DNA from: Microvirga vignae
GTDB taxonomy: Bacteria; Pseudomonadota; Alphaproteobacteria; Rhizobiales; Beijerinckiaceae
NCBI RefSeq assembly: GCF_001017175.1
Contig: NZ_LCYG01000005.1
Coordinates: 47,173 to 100,065 of the forward strand
Direction of reading: 5' to 3'
Length of the DNA stretch: 52,893 bases
How positions within the stretch are numbered: position 1 is the stretch's first letter; each line of letters begins with the position of its first letter. The notes below the pieces were generated by a model. It did no database searches. It was not told the DNA's origin and saw only the letters and a program-made list of their open reading frames with translations. Positions 1-8,502 of the stretch are shown here, one piece after another. The translations under genes and the position numbers were made by a program.

Positions 1-199
1 CCGCTCCGGACCGACCGGGCACAGAACGGAAAATGTCGTCGAGGCCGTCGCCGTTGAAGTCGCCCAGAAACCAGAAGAACGGGCCGCTTCCTGCCTGTGT
101 CCAGCTGCCGGCAGACTCGAACGAGGTTCCGTCCGACAGGAAAACCTCGGCCCCGGATTGGTCAAGCACACTCGCACTCGGATTGATCGTCATAGCCAT
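1..199 (-). CDS. FG-GAP/VCBS-type repeat protein, N-terminal part (runs off the left edge)
   Basis: Only the first 66 codons lie in the window. Reading starts at ATG 199 behind an AGGAGG ribosome binding site at 208-213, eight bases away. There is no signal peptide. The segment GDFNGDGLDDIFR carries the DxNxDGxxD calcium-loop pattern of FG-GAP/VCBS repeats, which in known families build beta-propellers in exported or surface proteins, often lacking a classical signal because they use type I secretion. The rest of the protein, and so its real function, is outside the window. The RTX fragment at 1088-1594 is a nearby relative in style, not an obvious duplicate. Confidence 0.75.
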   Translation of the reverse strand, partial: MAMTINPSASVLDQSGAEVFLSDGTSFESAGSWTQAGSGPFFWFLGDFNGDGLDDIFRSVPGRSGA

Positions 200-310
200 C
201 GTGCCTTCCTCCTGGATAGGCTGCGGAAGAGCTCTGTTGAAAGGCTGTAGGGGGCGCGCAGCGGCAAAGCATAACGCGGGCCTCACTTCAGCTTCCTGCG
301 CCGACACGTC

Positions 311-877
311 TCAGTAATAGCAAACCTGAACCGGGCGGATGACGACGCGCCCCCATGGATCGATGACGCGCCGCCGCTCCCAGTAACATTCGTTGCCGGC
401 GGCTGCGCTCACGCCATAGTACGGGTAGCCATAGGAATAACCGTAGCTGTAGGGATAGCCGTAATAATAGGGGCTGCTCAGGGCTCCGAGCGCCAAGCCG
501 CCAATCAGGCCGGCGGCGACGGCACCACCATAGTTCCTGCGATAGTAGGGGCGGTAATAGCCGCCATCGTACGGATAGCGGTAGCCGTATTCACGAAAGG
601 CCGGACGGTAGCGATAGCCGATGCCGGGATAGCCGATCGCAGCCCCTCGGTATCCTCCAACGCCAACCGCACCTCGATAGAATCCACCAGGTCGAGCGGC
701 AATTGCCCCACCTCCGAAGCCGCCGATCCGACCGGGAGGGATTATCATTCTCCCGCCGCCTAATCCAATGCCGGACCGGACGGCACCACCCCGGAACCCA
801 CGCTGGGCTGCAGCATCATCCGGGATGAGAAGAGCGCCCACGGCAAAAGCGCCTAATGCAACGAGAAGTTTGCGCAT
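311..877 (-). CDS. Gly/Tyr-rich exported protein of unknown function
   Basis: A 188-residue protein. I prefer ATG 877 over the in-frame GTG at 883 because GGGAGG lies correctly spaced before ATG 877. An N-terminal signal peptide (MRKLLVALGAFAVGALLIP, cleavage likely near DDAAAQ) is followed by Gly/Arg-rich sequence, a Tyr-rich middle with YGYPYSYGYSYGYPYYG, and a short hydrophobic Gly/Ala segment (GGAVAAGLIGGLALGAL) that could insert in a membrane. The C terminus (about 27 residues, NECYWERRRV...VQVCYY) has two cysteines that could form a disulfide. Small exported proteins with this composition and ending are common in Rhizobiales and have no known role. The gene looks intact and monocistronic. 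Confidence 0.75.
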   Translation of the reverse strand: MRKLLVALGAFAVGALLIPDDAAAQRGFRGGAVRSGIGLGGGRMIIPPGRIGGFGGGAIAARPGGFYRGAVGVGGYRGAAIGYPGIGYRYRPAFREYGYRYPYDGGYYRPYYRRNYGGAVAAGLIGGLALGALSSPYYYGYPYSYGYSYGYPYYGVSAAAGNECYWERRRVIDPWGRVVIRPVQVCYY

Positions 878-1087
878 CGCCACCTCCCATTCTGCTGTGA
901 ATTATACACCTTCTCACGAGGCAAGCACAGGCTTACGGGGCAAGCACCGGCGGCGAAGGGAGAGCCGTCCAGGAGGCTTCACCGCGCCTCGTGACCGGCA
1001 GCGCCTCACTCTCGAGAGCGGCCTCAAGATGGATCCGGCAATGCTCATCCCGAGCGGCGCGGGCAGCCGGGCCGCCACATCCAATGC

Positions 1088-1594
1088 GTGCTCACCTATG
1101 GCAAAGGTCAAAGCCGCCCTGTTCGGGGATGCAGCAAGGACACTGTCATTGGGAACACCGCTCGCAACGTCATCGCCGGGTATGACGGCCACGATATCCT
1201 CGTTGGCTACGGTGGCAACGAGGATATCGTGGGCAGGAACGGGAATGATACCATCATCGGCGGCACTGGTCAGGACGCTTTGGCTGGTAGTGCTGGCTAC
1301 GACGTGTTCCGCTTCGACTCTGTATCACACAGCACAAGGAGCAGCCCGGATAATATCACCGACTTTCAGCGTGGCTGCGATAAGATGGATCTATCCCGTA
1401 TGGATGCTGATACAGACACAGCTGGCAACCAAACCTTCAAGTTCATCGGGTCTAAGGTTTTCACGGGGATTGATAGTCAACTCCGAAGCGAGAACGGATA
1501 CGTTTATGGCGACCTGAACGTTGACAGAACTGCTGACTTTACCATCAGGTTTATCGGTGCCGAAGTCCTTGTGGGATCCTGCATCATTCTCTAA
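1088..1594 (+). CDS. RTX-type calcium-binding protein fragment with serralysin-like C-terminal domain (N terminus probably lost)
   Basis: Translation shows several RTX nonapeptide-like units (GHDILVGYGGNEDIVG, NGNDTIIGGTGQDALAG) followed by a domain typical of serralysin/M10 C-terminal regions: YDVFRFDSV, ITDFQRGCDKMDLSRMDAD, TFKFIGSKVF and a final DFTIRF...IIL. This C-terminal region is the usual type I secretion signal and calcium roll. The start is doubtful: 1088 is a GTG with no ribosome binding site, and the frame stays open only back to a stop at 992-994 without an ATG. The 168 residues contain no protease or other N-terminal domain, so this may be the surviving end of a larger gene. 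The reading frame itself is intact to its stop. A strong hairpin follows 31 bases later. Confidence 0.55.
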   Translation: MLTYGKGQSRPVRGCSKDTVIGNTARNVIAGYDGHDILVGYGGNEDIVGRNGNDTIIGGTGQDALAGSAGYDVFRFDSVSHSTRSSPDNITDFQRGCDKMDLSRMDADTDTAGNQTFKFIGSKVFTGIDSQLRSENGYVYGDLNVDRTADFTIRFIGAEVLVGSCIIL

Positions 1595-1624
1595 CAGAGG
1601 TGTCCTTAGGCCCTTTTCTAGTCC

Positions 1625-1671
1625 GCCACGATGCCGCTGAGCATCGTGCAGATCCTCAGCGGCATCGTGGC
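1625..1671 (+). terminator. Long perfect hairpin after the RTX fragment
   Basis: A 17-base perfect inverted repeat (GCCACGATGCCGCTGAG, arms 1625-1641 and 1655-1671) with a 13-base loop, 31 bases after the RTX stop codon. There is no T-run after it, so it is not a textbook intrinsic terminator; it may block 3' exonuclease decay or be part of a repeat family. Confidence 0.5.
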
Positions 1672-2137
1672 ATCCGCACGGCTGATAAAGCGGCTTCAGG
1701 CGTGAGCCTAATACCCTTTCTGTATAGTTAGTCTTGGGGCAAAACCTCGAAGGCTTCGGGCCGTGGTACTAGAAGCTCATGTTGGAGGCTTCCATTCTCG
1801 ACGGCCATGCAGGATGAGTGATGTTGGGTGTCTCTCCAAAATGGAGAACGTAGGCGAGGAATAAGGTGTCGGAGAATGATGCGGAAGCCTCGTTGGAGGC
1901 ATAATCTCTCTTTCTGCTGCAGAGAAAGCATAGGCAAGAACCTCACGAACAGTGCTTCTTGAATCGGCCTCTGACACAAAATGCACCCTGTGCCTCAGCA
2001 GCAGCGCGAATGACGAAGTGGTCGTAGCCAAGAGATTTCGATTCATGACGTCATAGCAGAGGAATTTGACGGGGTGTGGTCATCCTTTCACCTTCTGCAG
2101 GAAGCCAATGAGTGCACGTCTAAATCTCAGGACCGAC
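1672..2137. other. Intergenic stretch with no convincing gene
   Basis: This stretch has short reverse-strand open frames (up to about 89 codons, 1777-2046) but none has a ribosome binding site or recognisable motif, and overlapping frames are equally open. I see no RNA gene or repeat in it. It separates the RTX fragment from the decayed coding stretch that follows. Confidence 0.4.
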
Positions 2138-3071
2138 ATGCAACTTGACGAGCCCTCAATGGCCAGCTTTCTTTCAGCGTTGACCGCTAGGGACTGGCTG
2201 CTGTTGGCGTTCTCGTCCTGGTGATGCTCCTGCTGGTGTTCGGGATCTATTCCGTCCGAAAGGAGGTGCGAACCGCTGCACGCATCAAAGCCAAATCAAT
2301 CAACTTAAAGACAAGCAGTGAACAGCGTCAGAGATGACGTCAGGAGAGCACGTCTAAGGATCTGCTCAACCTGCTGGATGATGTTGATACCCTTCTCAGT
2401 CTCACCGATTCTGATGAGGCCGCTCTTCGGCAGGAGCGCGGGAGGAGGCTGTACACTTGTCCTGGATGGGCAAACGCATTCCGGATCCGCACAGCCCTTT
2501 TGGGTAGCTTACTGTTGGCTGGGGTGCTCTCACCACCTTGATGGTTATCGCTCAAAGCCCCCGCAATCCCATTCCCTGAGAAGTGGTGTACCCGCATCAA
2601 GTGTCTTTGCGCACGCGCTAGGCCGCGCAAAAGCTATACCCTATGCTAACCCCACAATGCGGGAGCAGGCCATGCGTGCACTCCTTAGCGTATTAAGTTC
2701 CTCATCGCGTAAGTTGGCAGAGATTAGGCCGGACGAAATTGGTGCCGGACGGCTTGAGGCAGCGGAGCGGTACCGAGCTGTTCTGGAGAGAATTGTGGCC
2801 GAGAGGGTTTTGTCCGATGCTTTGCCCTCGGACCTGCCCGAAAACATCCGGGCAGTCGTCGAGGTTTGGGAAATATCGACGGGAGCAGCCGGCAGGATAC
2901 TCAGTCCGGGAAGAAGCCCTCCGCACGTTGGCTGGCAAAGGGCGATATAATCCATCTGCCGGAAGAGCGCGGACGAAAGGCAAGGAGATGGGCTCGCTGA
3001 TAGCCAAGCTGAAGGCCCAGGTAGTGGATGCGATGGGAAGCCCCGCGACGGAAACTATTTTCCTGAGATGA
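2138..3071 (+). pseudogene. Decayed coding stretch, membrane-anchored protein(s), several frame breaks
   Basis: Protein-like sequence continues across this stretch but in changing frames. From ATG 2138 the frame reads MQLDEPSMASFLSALTARDW; one frame over, from about 2191, comes a membrane helix (AAVGVLVLVMLLLVFGIYSV) with a basic flank, then an in-frame TGA near 2332, then KDLLNLLDDVDTLLSLTDS and a second hydrophobic segment (RTALLGSLLLAGVL). From about 2630, in the original frame, NPTMREQAMRALLSVL through DLPENIRAVVEVWEIST reads as a helical soluble domain to about 2950. A third frame may continue to 3071. The simplest reading is one or two former genes broken by indels. I recognise no family. 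Boundaries are approximate. Confidence 0.35.
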
Positions 3072-3095
3072 TTGAGGTGCTTTAACTGGGAATAA

Positions 3096-3185
3096 TGGCG
3101 GAGGGAGCGGGATTCGAACCCGCGATACGGTTTCCCGTATACACACTTTCCAGGCGTGCGCCTTCAACCACTCGGCCACCCCTCC
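3096..3185 (-). tRNA. tRNA-Ser (anticodon GGA)
   Basis: On the reverse strand the 90 bases from 3185 to 3096 fold as a class II tRNA: acceptor stem GGAGGGG pairing with TCCCTCC, D-arm GGCCGAGTGGTTGAAGGC, anticodon loop with GGA at 3149-3151, a long variable arm (GTATACGGGAAACCGTATC) and T-arm GGGTTCGAATCCC. The discriminator is G and CCA is encoded (3096-3098). GGA reads the UCC and UCU serine codons. Its 3' end faces the decayed region at 2138-3071, but no integrase or attachment duplicate was found beside it. Confidence 0.95.
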
Positions 3186-3386
3186 AGCACGGAATCTTTT
3201 TGCTTCTGCAACCTTGTTCGCATCTGCGCGAACGAGATCAGATTCCCCGCATCAACGCGGAGCGCTCCTGTAGCTCCAAAATGGTGCAAAAGGCAAGACC
3301 GATCTTCAGAAAGTTTGGGGGAGGTGACTTTGCGGCAGCCTCAAAACACTCTAGATAATCCCCTCTGTTTGGAGAGGTATCTTCCC

Positions 3387-3707
3387 TTGAAATTCCTGGC
3401 GCGTACTTTGGGGCTTCTGCTGGTCGCGGCCGGCTTCATCGGTCTGGTGATCGATGGAACGCGTTCGATCGTCAATCATGCCATCTCGTTCGTTTCGCTC
3501 TCGAGCGCGGTCGGCACCTTGTTTCCGGGCGGCGCGACGGGGTTCGAGGGGCAGATCGCCGCGCGTACCTATCCTTGGCTGTGGGATCCGTTCGTCAGCC
3601 AGCTCCTCCAGCTTCCAGCCTCTTTGACCGGCTTCCTGGTCGGTGCGCTGCTCCTATGGGTCGGGCAGAAGCCGCTCGAGCCCATCGGCTACCTCGCAGG
3701 GCGCTAA
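3387..3707 (+). CDS. Small two-helix inner-membrane protein of unknown function
   Basis: I place the start at TTG 3387 because GGAGAGG (3371-3377) is correctly spaced before it; the frame upstream runs through the tRNA and is not coding. The 106-residue product begins with a membrane helix (FLARTLGLLLVAAGFIGLVI), has a polar middle with PGGATGFEGQIAARTYPWLW, and a second helix near the end (SLTGFLVGALLLWVG), so both ends probably face the same side of the membrane. Proteins of this layout occur in Rhizobiales as hypothetical proteins. No operon partner; msrA follows 177 bases later on the same strand after a degenerate B-type repeat. Confidence 0.7.
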   Translation: MKFLARTLGLLLVAAGFIGLVIDGTRSIVNHAISFVSLSSAVGTLFPGGATGFEGQIAARTYPWLWDPFVSQLLQLPASLTGFLVGALLLWVGQKPLEPIGYLAGR

Positions 3708-3711
3708 GACA

Positions 3712-3757
3712 CATTTTAGACGCGGTGGACCCGGTTCGCCCTTTAAACAGCGCGCCG
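3712..3757. repeat. Degenerate B-type palindromic repeat
   Basis: The core GGTGGACCCGGTTCGCC resembles the centre of the B repeats at 26755-26796 and 29575-29617, flanked by a partial ATTTTAG arm. The outer arm of the palindrome is decayed. It lies between the small membrane protein and msrA. Confidence 0.4.
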
Positions 3758-3884
3758 AAGGAATGAAGAGAGCCGTTCCCGCTGGGGTGGAACGGCCGAG
3801 CCCTTCACGGCAAGGTGAGCGCTCAGGTCCCTCCTTCCGGCGGCACGGAATTCCTACATAAGGCCGGTCACCAGAGAGGCCTTC

Positions 3885-4544
<660 letters not shown>

Positions 4545-4548
4545 AGAA

Positions 4549-4578
4549 AAGCGCAGACAGAGAGTGCCGTCTGCGCTT
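4549..4578. terminator. Bidirectional hairpin terminator between msrA and mepA
   Basis: Ten-base perfect arms AAGCGCAGAC (4549-4558) and GTCTGCGCTT (4569-4578) with a 10-base loop, placed between two convergent genes. A-rich sequence before it gives a U-run to reverse-strand transcripts; the forward direction has only TT. Confidence 0.65.
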
Positions 4579-4584
4579 GCGGTC

Positions 4585-5496
4585 TCACGGTGAAACGAGA
4601 ACCCGTCGGCATTCCTCGGGCAGCTGCGCCATGGTGAGGGGCGGGCGCGGCTTGCCGGGTTTCGGATGGAGCATCTCCGGTGTGAACCAGCGCGCGAGTT
4701 CCTCGCCGCATCCGTCGCCGCGCGGCGGCGGATCCTGATCGGAGCAGTTGGCGTCCCCCGCAGGGCAGGCGATGCGGATGTGGAAATGGTAGTTATGGCC
4801 GAACATCGGCCGCACCTTGCTCAGCCAGCCGCGATCCTGCCCGGCCTCGCGGCAGAGCGCCCTCTTGATCGCCGGGTTCACGAAGATGCGCGCGACGCTC
4901 TTCTCGGACGCGGCAGCGCGGATGAGAGCCGTATGCTGCGGCGTCCAGACAGCGGGATCGACATCGAGCCAATCGCTGCGCACCATATTGGTCGCGGACA
5001 TCTCCTCACGCTCGAGCTGTGACAAGCGGCGATCGGGCATGGGCGTGAGCCACACATCCGCATCGAGGCCGATCTGATGAGAGGCGTGGCCCGTGATCAT
5101 GGGGCCGCCGCGCGGTTGCGAGATATCGCCGATGAGAAGGCCCGGCCATCCATTGATGCTGGGTACACGGGCAGAGAGGCGCTGCAGCAGGGCGATCAGC
5201 TGCGGGTGCCCCCAGTTGCGGTTGCGGGACAGCCGCATGACCTGCCAGGTCTCCCCGTCGACAGGGATCGCAGCCGCTCCGGCCACGCAGCCACGGGCAT
5301 AGCTGCCGATGGAGCGCGCTTGAAGCGATGCAGGAGCAGTGCGGCGGCCGAACAGTTCCTTCGCGGCAAGCGAGGGATCGTTGGGATTGGCCAAGGGCGG
5401 CAGCGGCTGCGGATCGAGCGTGCCCTTGTCCTGGGCAGCAGCGGAGCCGCCGATGACGAGCGCAGCGATGAAGGCGAGGGAGCGAATCGGATTCAT
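4585..5496 (-). CDS. mepA: Penicillin-insensitive murein endopeptidase MepA
   Basis: Periplasmic zinc peptidase of the LAS family that cuts D-Ala to meso-diaminopimelate crosslinks in peptidoglycan. The 303-residue protein starts with a signal peptide (MNPIRSLAFIAALVIGGSAAAQ). Metal and catalytic motifs are present: GHASHQIGLDADVWL (HxxxxxxD) and, near residue 240, FGHNYHFHIRIACP (HxH). Six or more cysteines (CVAG, LCREAG, IACPAGDANCSD, GDGCG, ECRR) fit the disulfides known in MepA. Length matches the family. Start ATG 5496 is followed directly by the signal peptide. It is transcribed in the same direction as the SDR gene upstream, with a hairpin between them, so it probably has its own promoter. 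Confidence 0.94.
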   Translation of the reverse strand: MNPIRSLAFIAALVIGGSAAAQDKGTLDPQPLPPLANPNDPSLAAKELFGRRTAPASLQARSIGSYARGCVAGAAAIPVDGETWQVMRLSRNRNWGHPQLIALLQRLSARVPSINGWPGLLIGDISQPRGGPMITGHASHQIGLDADVWLTPMPDRRLSQLEREEMSATNMVRSDWLDVDPAVWTPQHTALIRAAASEKSVARIFVNPAIKRALCREAGQDRGWLSKVRPMFGHNYHFHIRIACPAGDANCSDQDPPPRGDGCGEELARWFTPEMLHPKPGKPRPPLTMAQLPEECRRVLVSP

Positions 5497-5566
5497 GAGG
5501 CAAGGCTAGCGTGTACGCGCAAAGTCCGAAACGCCCCGCATGCTGTCATTGTGTCGCTTGAAGATG

Positions 5567-5592
5567 GGGCCGGACCTCACGAGGTCCGGCCC
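5567..5592 (-). terminator. GC-rich hairpin after the SDR gene
   Basis: Arms GGGCCGGACCT (5567-5577) and AGGTCCGGCCC (5582-5592), loop of four bases, 12 bases after the SDR stop codon on the reverse strand. No T-run follows, so termination strength is uncertain; it separates the SDR gene from mepA. Confidence 0.55.
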
Positions 5593-5603
5593 TCTCATGC
5601 TGA

Positions 5604-6767
5604 TCAATGCCGTGGCTGCGGCCGGCCTTCGCTCGCTCCACGCTGGCTGATGTGGCCAGGGCCCATGACGCGCTTGTCGTGGCCATTGCCGGTGCGGCGC
5701 ATGGTGGGCTGGTAGCGCGGCATCGGACGCTTCGCGTGGCTCGGTCGGCGTCCGCTGGTGGTGAAGGGTGCAAAGAGCAGGCTTGCGACCGCGGCGCCGA
5801 TGCCGGCGAGAACGGCCGCCGTCGCGAAGGGATGGAGTTGGGCCTCGAGCAGCAGGCTCGTCTTGCGCGGTTCGCCTGGCAGCGACGAATACATGTCGCC
5901 ATCCTCGCGGGCGCGATAGAGATTGTCGCGCATCTGTGGGCGCTCCGGCTGGTTCGTCGTCTGGGAGCTGTACCCGGTCAGCTCCATCGCCTTGTCCGTC
6001 AGGCGAGGAGCGATCTTGCCCATGGCACCGATGACCCACCCACCGAAGCCGATGGTGAGCTCGCGCCGTTGATGCTCGGCGGCGAAGACAATGGCTTTGG
6101 CGACGAGATGCGGATCATAGGTTGGAGGCGGAACGGCCGCTTCCTTGTCGAGGTAGTTGCGGGCGTGTTCGACATAGGGCGTGTCGATGGCCGATGGCTT
6201 GATGAGCGTCACGGCGATCGGCGCTCCTTGAGTTTCCAGCTCCATGCGCAGTCCGTCGGTGAAGGCCTTCACCGCATGCTTCGAGGCCGAGTACTGGGTC
6301 TGAAGCATCATGGCGCGTTCGGACAGAACGCTGCCGACATTGATGATGGTGCCGCCGCGATTGCGCAGATGTTCGGCCGCGATCATCGAGCCGTTGACCA
6401 CGCCCCAGTAATTCACCTCGAAGAGCTGCCGTTGATCTTCGATCGGGATCTTGTCGAGCGTTCCGTAGAGAGCAACCGCAGCATCGTTCACCCAGGTGTC
6501 GAAGCCGCCGAAAGTGTCGATGGCGGTTCGGGCGATCCGCTCCAGATCCTCGCGCTTGCTCACGTCCGCCGGCACTGCGATGGCGCGGGTGCCACCCCGG
6601 CCGAGTTCTTCCGCGACCTTGCGCAGAGCCTCTTCATTCCGGGCAGCCAGAACAAGGCCCTTGGCTCCGCGCGAAGCGAACAGATGCGCTGTCGCGAGGC
6701 CGATGCCGCTGGAAGCGCCCGTGATGACGACCACTTGCTCCTCGACCGTCTTCTGGCGAACGGGCAT
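5604..6767 (-). CDS. SDR-family oxidoreductase with C-terminal membrane/basic tail
   Basis: NAD(P)-dependent short-chain dehydrogenase/reductase. ATG 6767 is preceded by AAGGAG; the longer open frame to 6896 lacks such a signal. The Rossmann motif TGASSGIG is at residues 16-23, NDAAV (NxAG variant) follows, and the catalytic Tyr/Lys are in YSASKHAVKAF. The classical core ends near residue 255. The remaining ~130 residues are unusual: a linker, a predicted membrane helix (AAVLAGIGAAVASLLFAPF) and a basic, Gly/Arg/His-rich end. This could tether the enzyme to the membrane; that is inference. The substrate cannot be read from sequence. It diverges from the PRC-barrel gene at 6954. Confidence 0.9.
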   Translation of the reverse strand: MPVRQKTVEEQVVVITGASSGIGLATAHLFASRGAKGLVLAARNEEALRKVAEELGRGGTRAIAVPADVSKREDLERIARTAIDTFGGFDTWVNDAAVALYGTLDKIPIEDQRQLFEVNYWGVVNGSMIAAEHLRNRGGTIINVGSVLSERAMMLQTQYSASKHAVKAFTDGLRMELETQGAPIAVTLIKPSAIDTPYVEHARNYLDKEAAVPPPTYDPHLVAKAIVFAAEHQRRELTIGFGGWVIGAMGKIAPRLTDKAMELTGYSSQTTNQPERPQMRDNLYRAREDGDMYSSLPGEPRKTSLLLEAQLHPFATAAVLAGIGAAVASLLFAPFTTSGRRPSHAKRPMPRYQPTMRRTGNGHDKRVMGPGHISQRGASEGRPQPRH

Positions 6768-6953
6768 GGCAATCTCCTTCGTTGTCCTGGGAAAATCGAG
6801 GGTCAACGTGAGGGTAATCGCGGGGTTCCTATGGCAGCGCTTGCTGCGACAGGGGTCGCAAAACCTTGGAATGCTTGGGAAGTAAGGGCTCGGCAACCGG
6901 AACGGCTTCTTGACCCGAGCGTTGCCTTAGACCTTGCAGATGAAGGGAGTGAG

Positions 6954-7367
6954 ATGATGGAGACGACGGTACAAAGCAGCGATGTCCGTGAAACCCACAG
7001 CCTGATTGCCAGTGACAAAGTAGAAGGGACTCCGGTTCGCCGCTCGGATGGTGAGAAGATTGGAACGATCGAGCGTGTCATGATCGAGAAGCGGTCCGGC
7101 AAGGTCGCCTATGCGGTCATGAGCTTCGGCGGCTTCATGGGGCTGGGTGAGGAATACTACACACTTCCCTGGAGCGTCCTGAAGTACAACACCGAACTCG
7201 ACGCCTACGAACTGAATCTTTCGGAAGACCAGCTGCGCGGGGCGCCCCGTCGCACGGCCGAGGGGCATGACGCCTCTTACGACCGCGAATGGGAAGAGCA
7301 CGTCCACCGCTACTACAATGCCACGCCCTATTGGGGCGAGAGCGACCCGATGAGCACTGGCCGCTAG
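6954..7367 (+). CDS. PRC-barrel domain protein
   Basis: A 137-residue soluble protein; ATG 6954 is preceded by AAGGGAG. Residues ~17-85 form a PRC-barrel (KVEGTPVRRSDGEKIGTIER, then a GKVAYAVMSFGGFMGLGEEY block and LPWSVLKYN), the beta-barrel fold known from photosynthetic reaction-centre subunit H and RimM. Stand-alone PRC proteins of this length are frequent in Rhizobiales and are often linked to stress or envelope processes, but the role is not established. The C-terminal tail (DREWEEHVHRYYN) is acidic and aromatic. The stop codon TAG overlaps the CTAG boundary of repeat A1. Confidence 0.85.
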   Translation: MMETTVQSSDVRETHSLIASDKVEGTPVRRSDGEKIGTIERVMIEKRSGKVAYAVMSFGGFMGLGEEYYTLPWSVLKYNTELDAYELNLSEDQLRGAPRRTAEGHDASYDREWEEHVHRYYNATPYWGESDPMSTGR

Positions 7368-7523
7368 AGCATTGGACGAGAAAAGTGGAGGCCGCTTTTG
7401 GGTTCCAACCGATGCTCCCTTTTCAAGCGGCGCATCGTTTGTTGCGGAGAACCGGGTCCCCTTTTGGCTGACATGGCCCTTCGGGTCACTGACGCGGACC
7501 GCCGGTTCCGCACGAGGCGCTAG
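7366..7523. repeat. A-type bipartite palindromic repeat (copy A1)
   Basis: Begins AGAGCATTGG and ends GGCGCTAG. Half 1 is a palindrome of the AGCATCGG...CCGATGCT type; half 2 contains GCGCATCG, AACCGGGTCC, CCCTTCGGGTC and a GCACGAGGCGCT end. It is more diverged than copy A4 (43170-43305) but in the same orientation, half 1 then half 2. Confidence 0.7.
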
Positions 7524-7547
7524 AGCCGATAACAGCCTATCAAAAAG

Positions 7548-7579
7548 AAAATCGCCCGGCTTTCACCGGGCGATTTTTT
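7548..7579. terminator. Bidirectional intrinsic terminator
   Basis: Perfect 12-base arms AAAATCGCCCGG (7548-7559) and CCGGGCGATTTT (7566-7577), loop CTTTCA, followed by TT (T-run 7574-7579) and preceded by A-rich sequence, so it can work in both directions. It sits between the convergent PRC-barrel and H1-like genes. Confidence 0.9.
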
Positions 7580-7638
7580 ATGCCCATGCGCCAGCCGACA
7601 GAGCTAGGCTCTCTCCTGGCGCATGACGCATGCTTGGC

Positions 7639-8232
7639 TTAGCGCTTCGACTTCGAGGGGCTCTTGCGAGCGCCCGACGAACGCTTGGCGACCTTGCCGG
7701 ACTTCTTCGTAGCGGAAGTGCGGCTGGACGCAGCAGCAGCGCGCTTCGTCGTCCTCTTGGCCGCCGTCTTACGGGCCGAAGCCTTCACCGCAGTGCGGCT
7801 GGAGCTGCGGGCCGCGGACTTGCGAGCCGTCGAACGAGCGGAAGACTTGCGAGCAGAGGACTTCGCAGCCGACTTGGCGGAGGTCTTCCTCGCAGTGGTC
7901 TTCTTGGCAGCAGTCTTCCGGGCAGAGGACTTCGCCGAGGACTTAGCGGCCGACCTGGCCGAAGTCTTCTTGGCGGCAGTCTTCTTCGCCGTGGTCTTCC
8001 TGGCAGAGGACTTCGCCGAGGACTTCACAGCCTTCTTGGCCGTGGTCTTCTTAGCAGCAGTCTTCTTGGCAGCGGTCTTCGTGCCGGCCTTCGTGCTCTT
8101 GCGAGCCGAGGAAGTGCCGGCCTTCTTGGCGCTGGTCTTGGAGCCCCTCTTGGCTCCGCTTTTCTTGGTGCTGGTCGCACCGGTGTCACCCGTGAACAAT
8201 GCTGTCAGCGGGTTCTTGTTGTCTGTCGGCAT
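7639..8232 (-). CDS. Histone H1-like Lys/Ala/Ser repeat protein
   Basis: A 197-residue, highly basic protein; ATG 8232 has AAGGAGG upstream. After a short N-terminal segment (MPTDNKNPLTALFTGD) nearly the whole chain is low-complexity Lys/Arg/Ala/Ser/Thr with repeating AAKKTxAKK, SSAKSSARKTTAKKTAA and SARKS units, resembling the C-terminal tail of eukaryotic histone H1 and bacterial H1-like proteins (Bordetella BpH1, AlgP-like). Such proteins bind DNA non-specifically and influence compaction; here that is inferred from composition. Repeats of this kind change in length readily between strains. It ends at a bidirectional terminator. Confidence 0.85.
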   Translation of the reverse strand: MPTDNKNPLTALFTGDTGATSTKKSGAKRGSKTSAKKAGTSSARKSTKAGTKTAAKKTAAKKTTAKKAVKSSAKSSARKTTAKKTAAKKTSARSAAKSSAKSSARKTAAKKTTARKTSAKSAAKSSARKSSARSTARKSAARSSSRTAVKASARKTAAKRTTKRAAAASSRTSATKKSGKVAKRSSGARKSPSKSKR

Positions 8233-8502
8233 AGCCGCCTCCTTCAAGGGCCTTCGCGTGCAACCGTCACGCTTGCAAGGCAACGTCGTTATACCAAGCG
8301 GGTTCCGATTAACGGAAAGTGTAGAAAGTAGAACTTGCACTTTTTCTGTGGATACTTTGCCGAGATGAGCAGCCTGAACTTGTGCTTTCAGAGTGCGATA
8401 GAAGGCGCAAGATGCGACTCGCAGGGTCTCTTCTTCGGACTCTTCAGCATCACTATTGATCTATCAGATTAGTTTTGAGCCCTACTTGAAAGGCCTTTGT
8501 TT

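Noticed and set aside
1728..2046. Two overlapping reverse-strand open frames of 83 and 89 codons
   Set aside because: No ribosome binding site, no recognisable motif, and both frames equally open; not enough to call a gene.
3096..3185. tRNA-Ser as an integration site for a genomic island
   Set aside because: No integrase, no direct repeat of the tRNA end and no clear mobile genes on either side; the decayed region alone is not enough.
5607..6953. Long forward open frame opposite the SDR gene, joined to the PRC-barrel gene
   Set aside because: Its translation is low-complexity Arg/Ala/Gly/Asp shadow sequence; the SDR frame on the other strand has clear motifs and a ribosome binding site. Only the part from 6954 is real.
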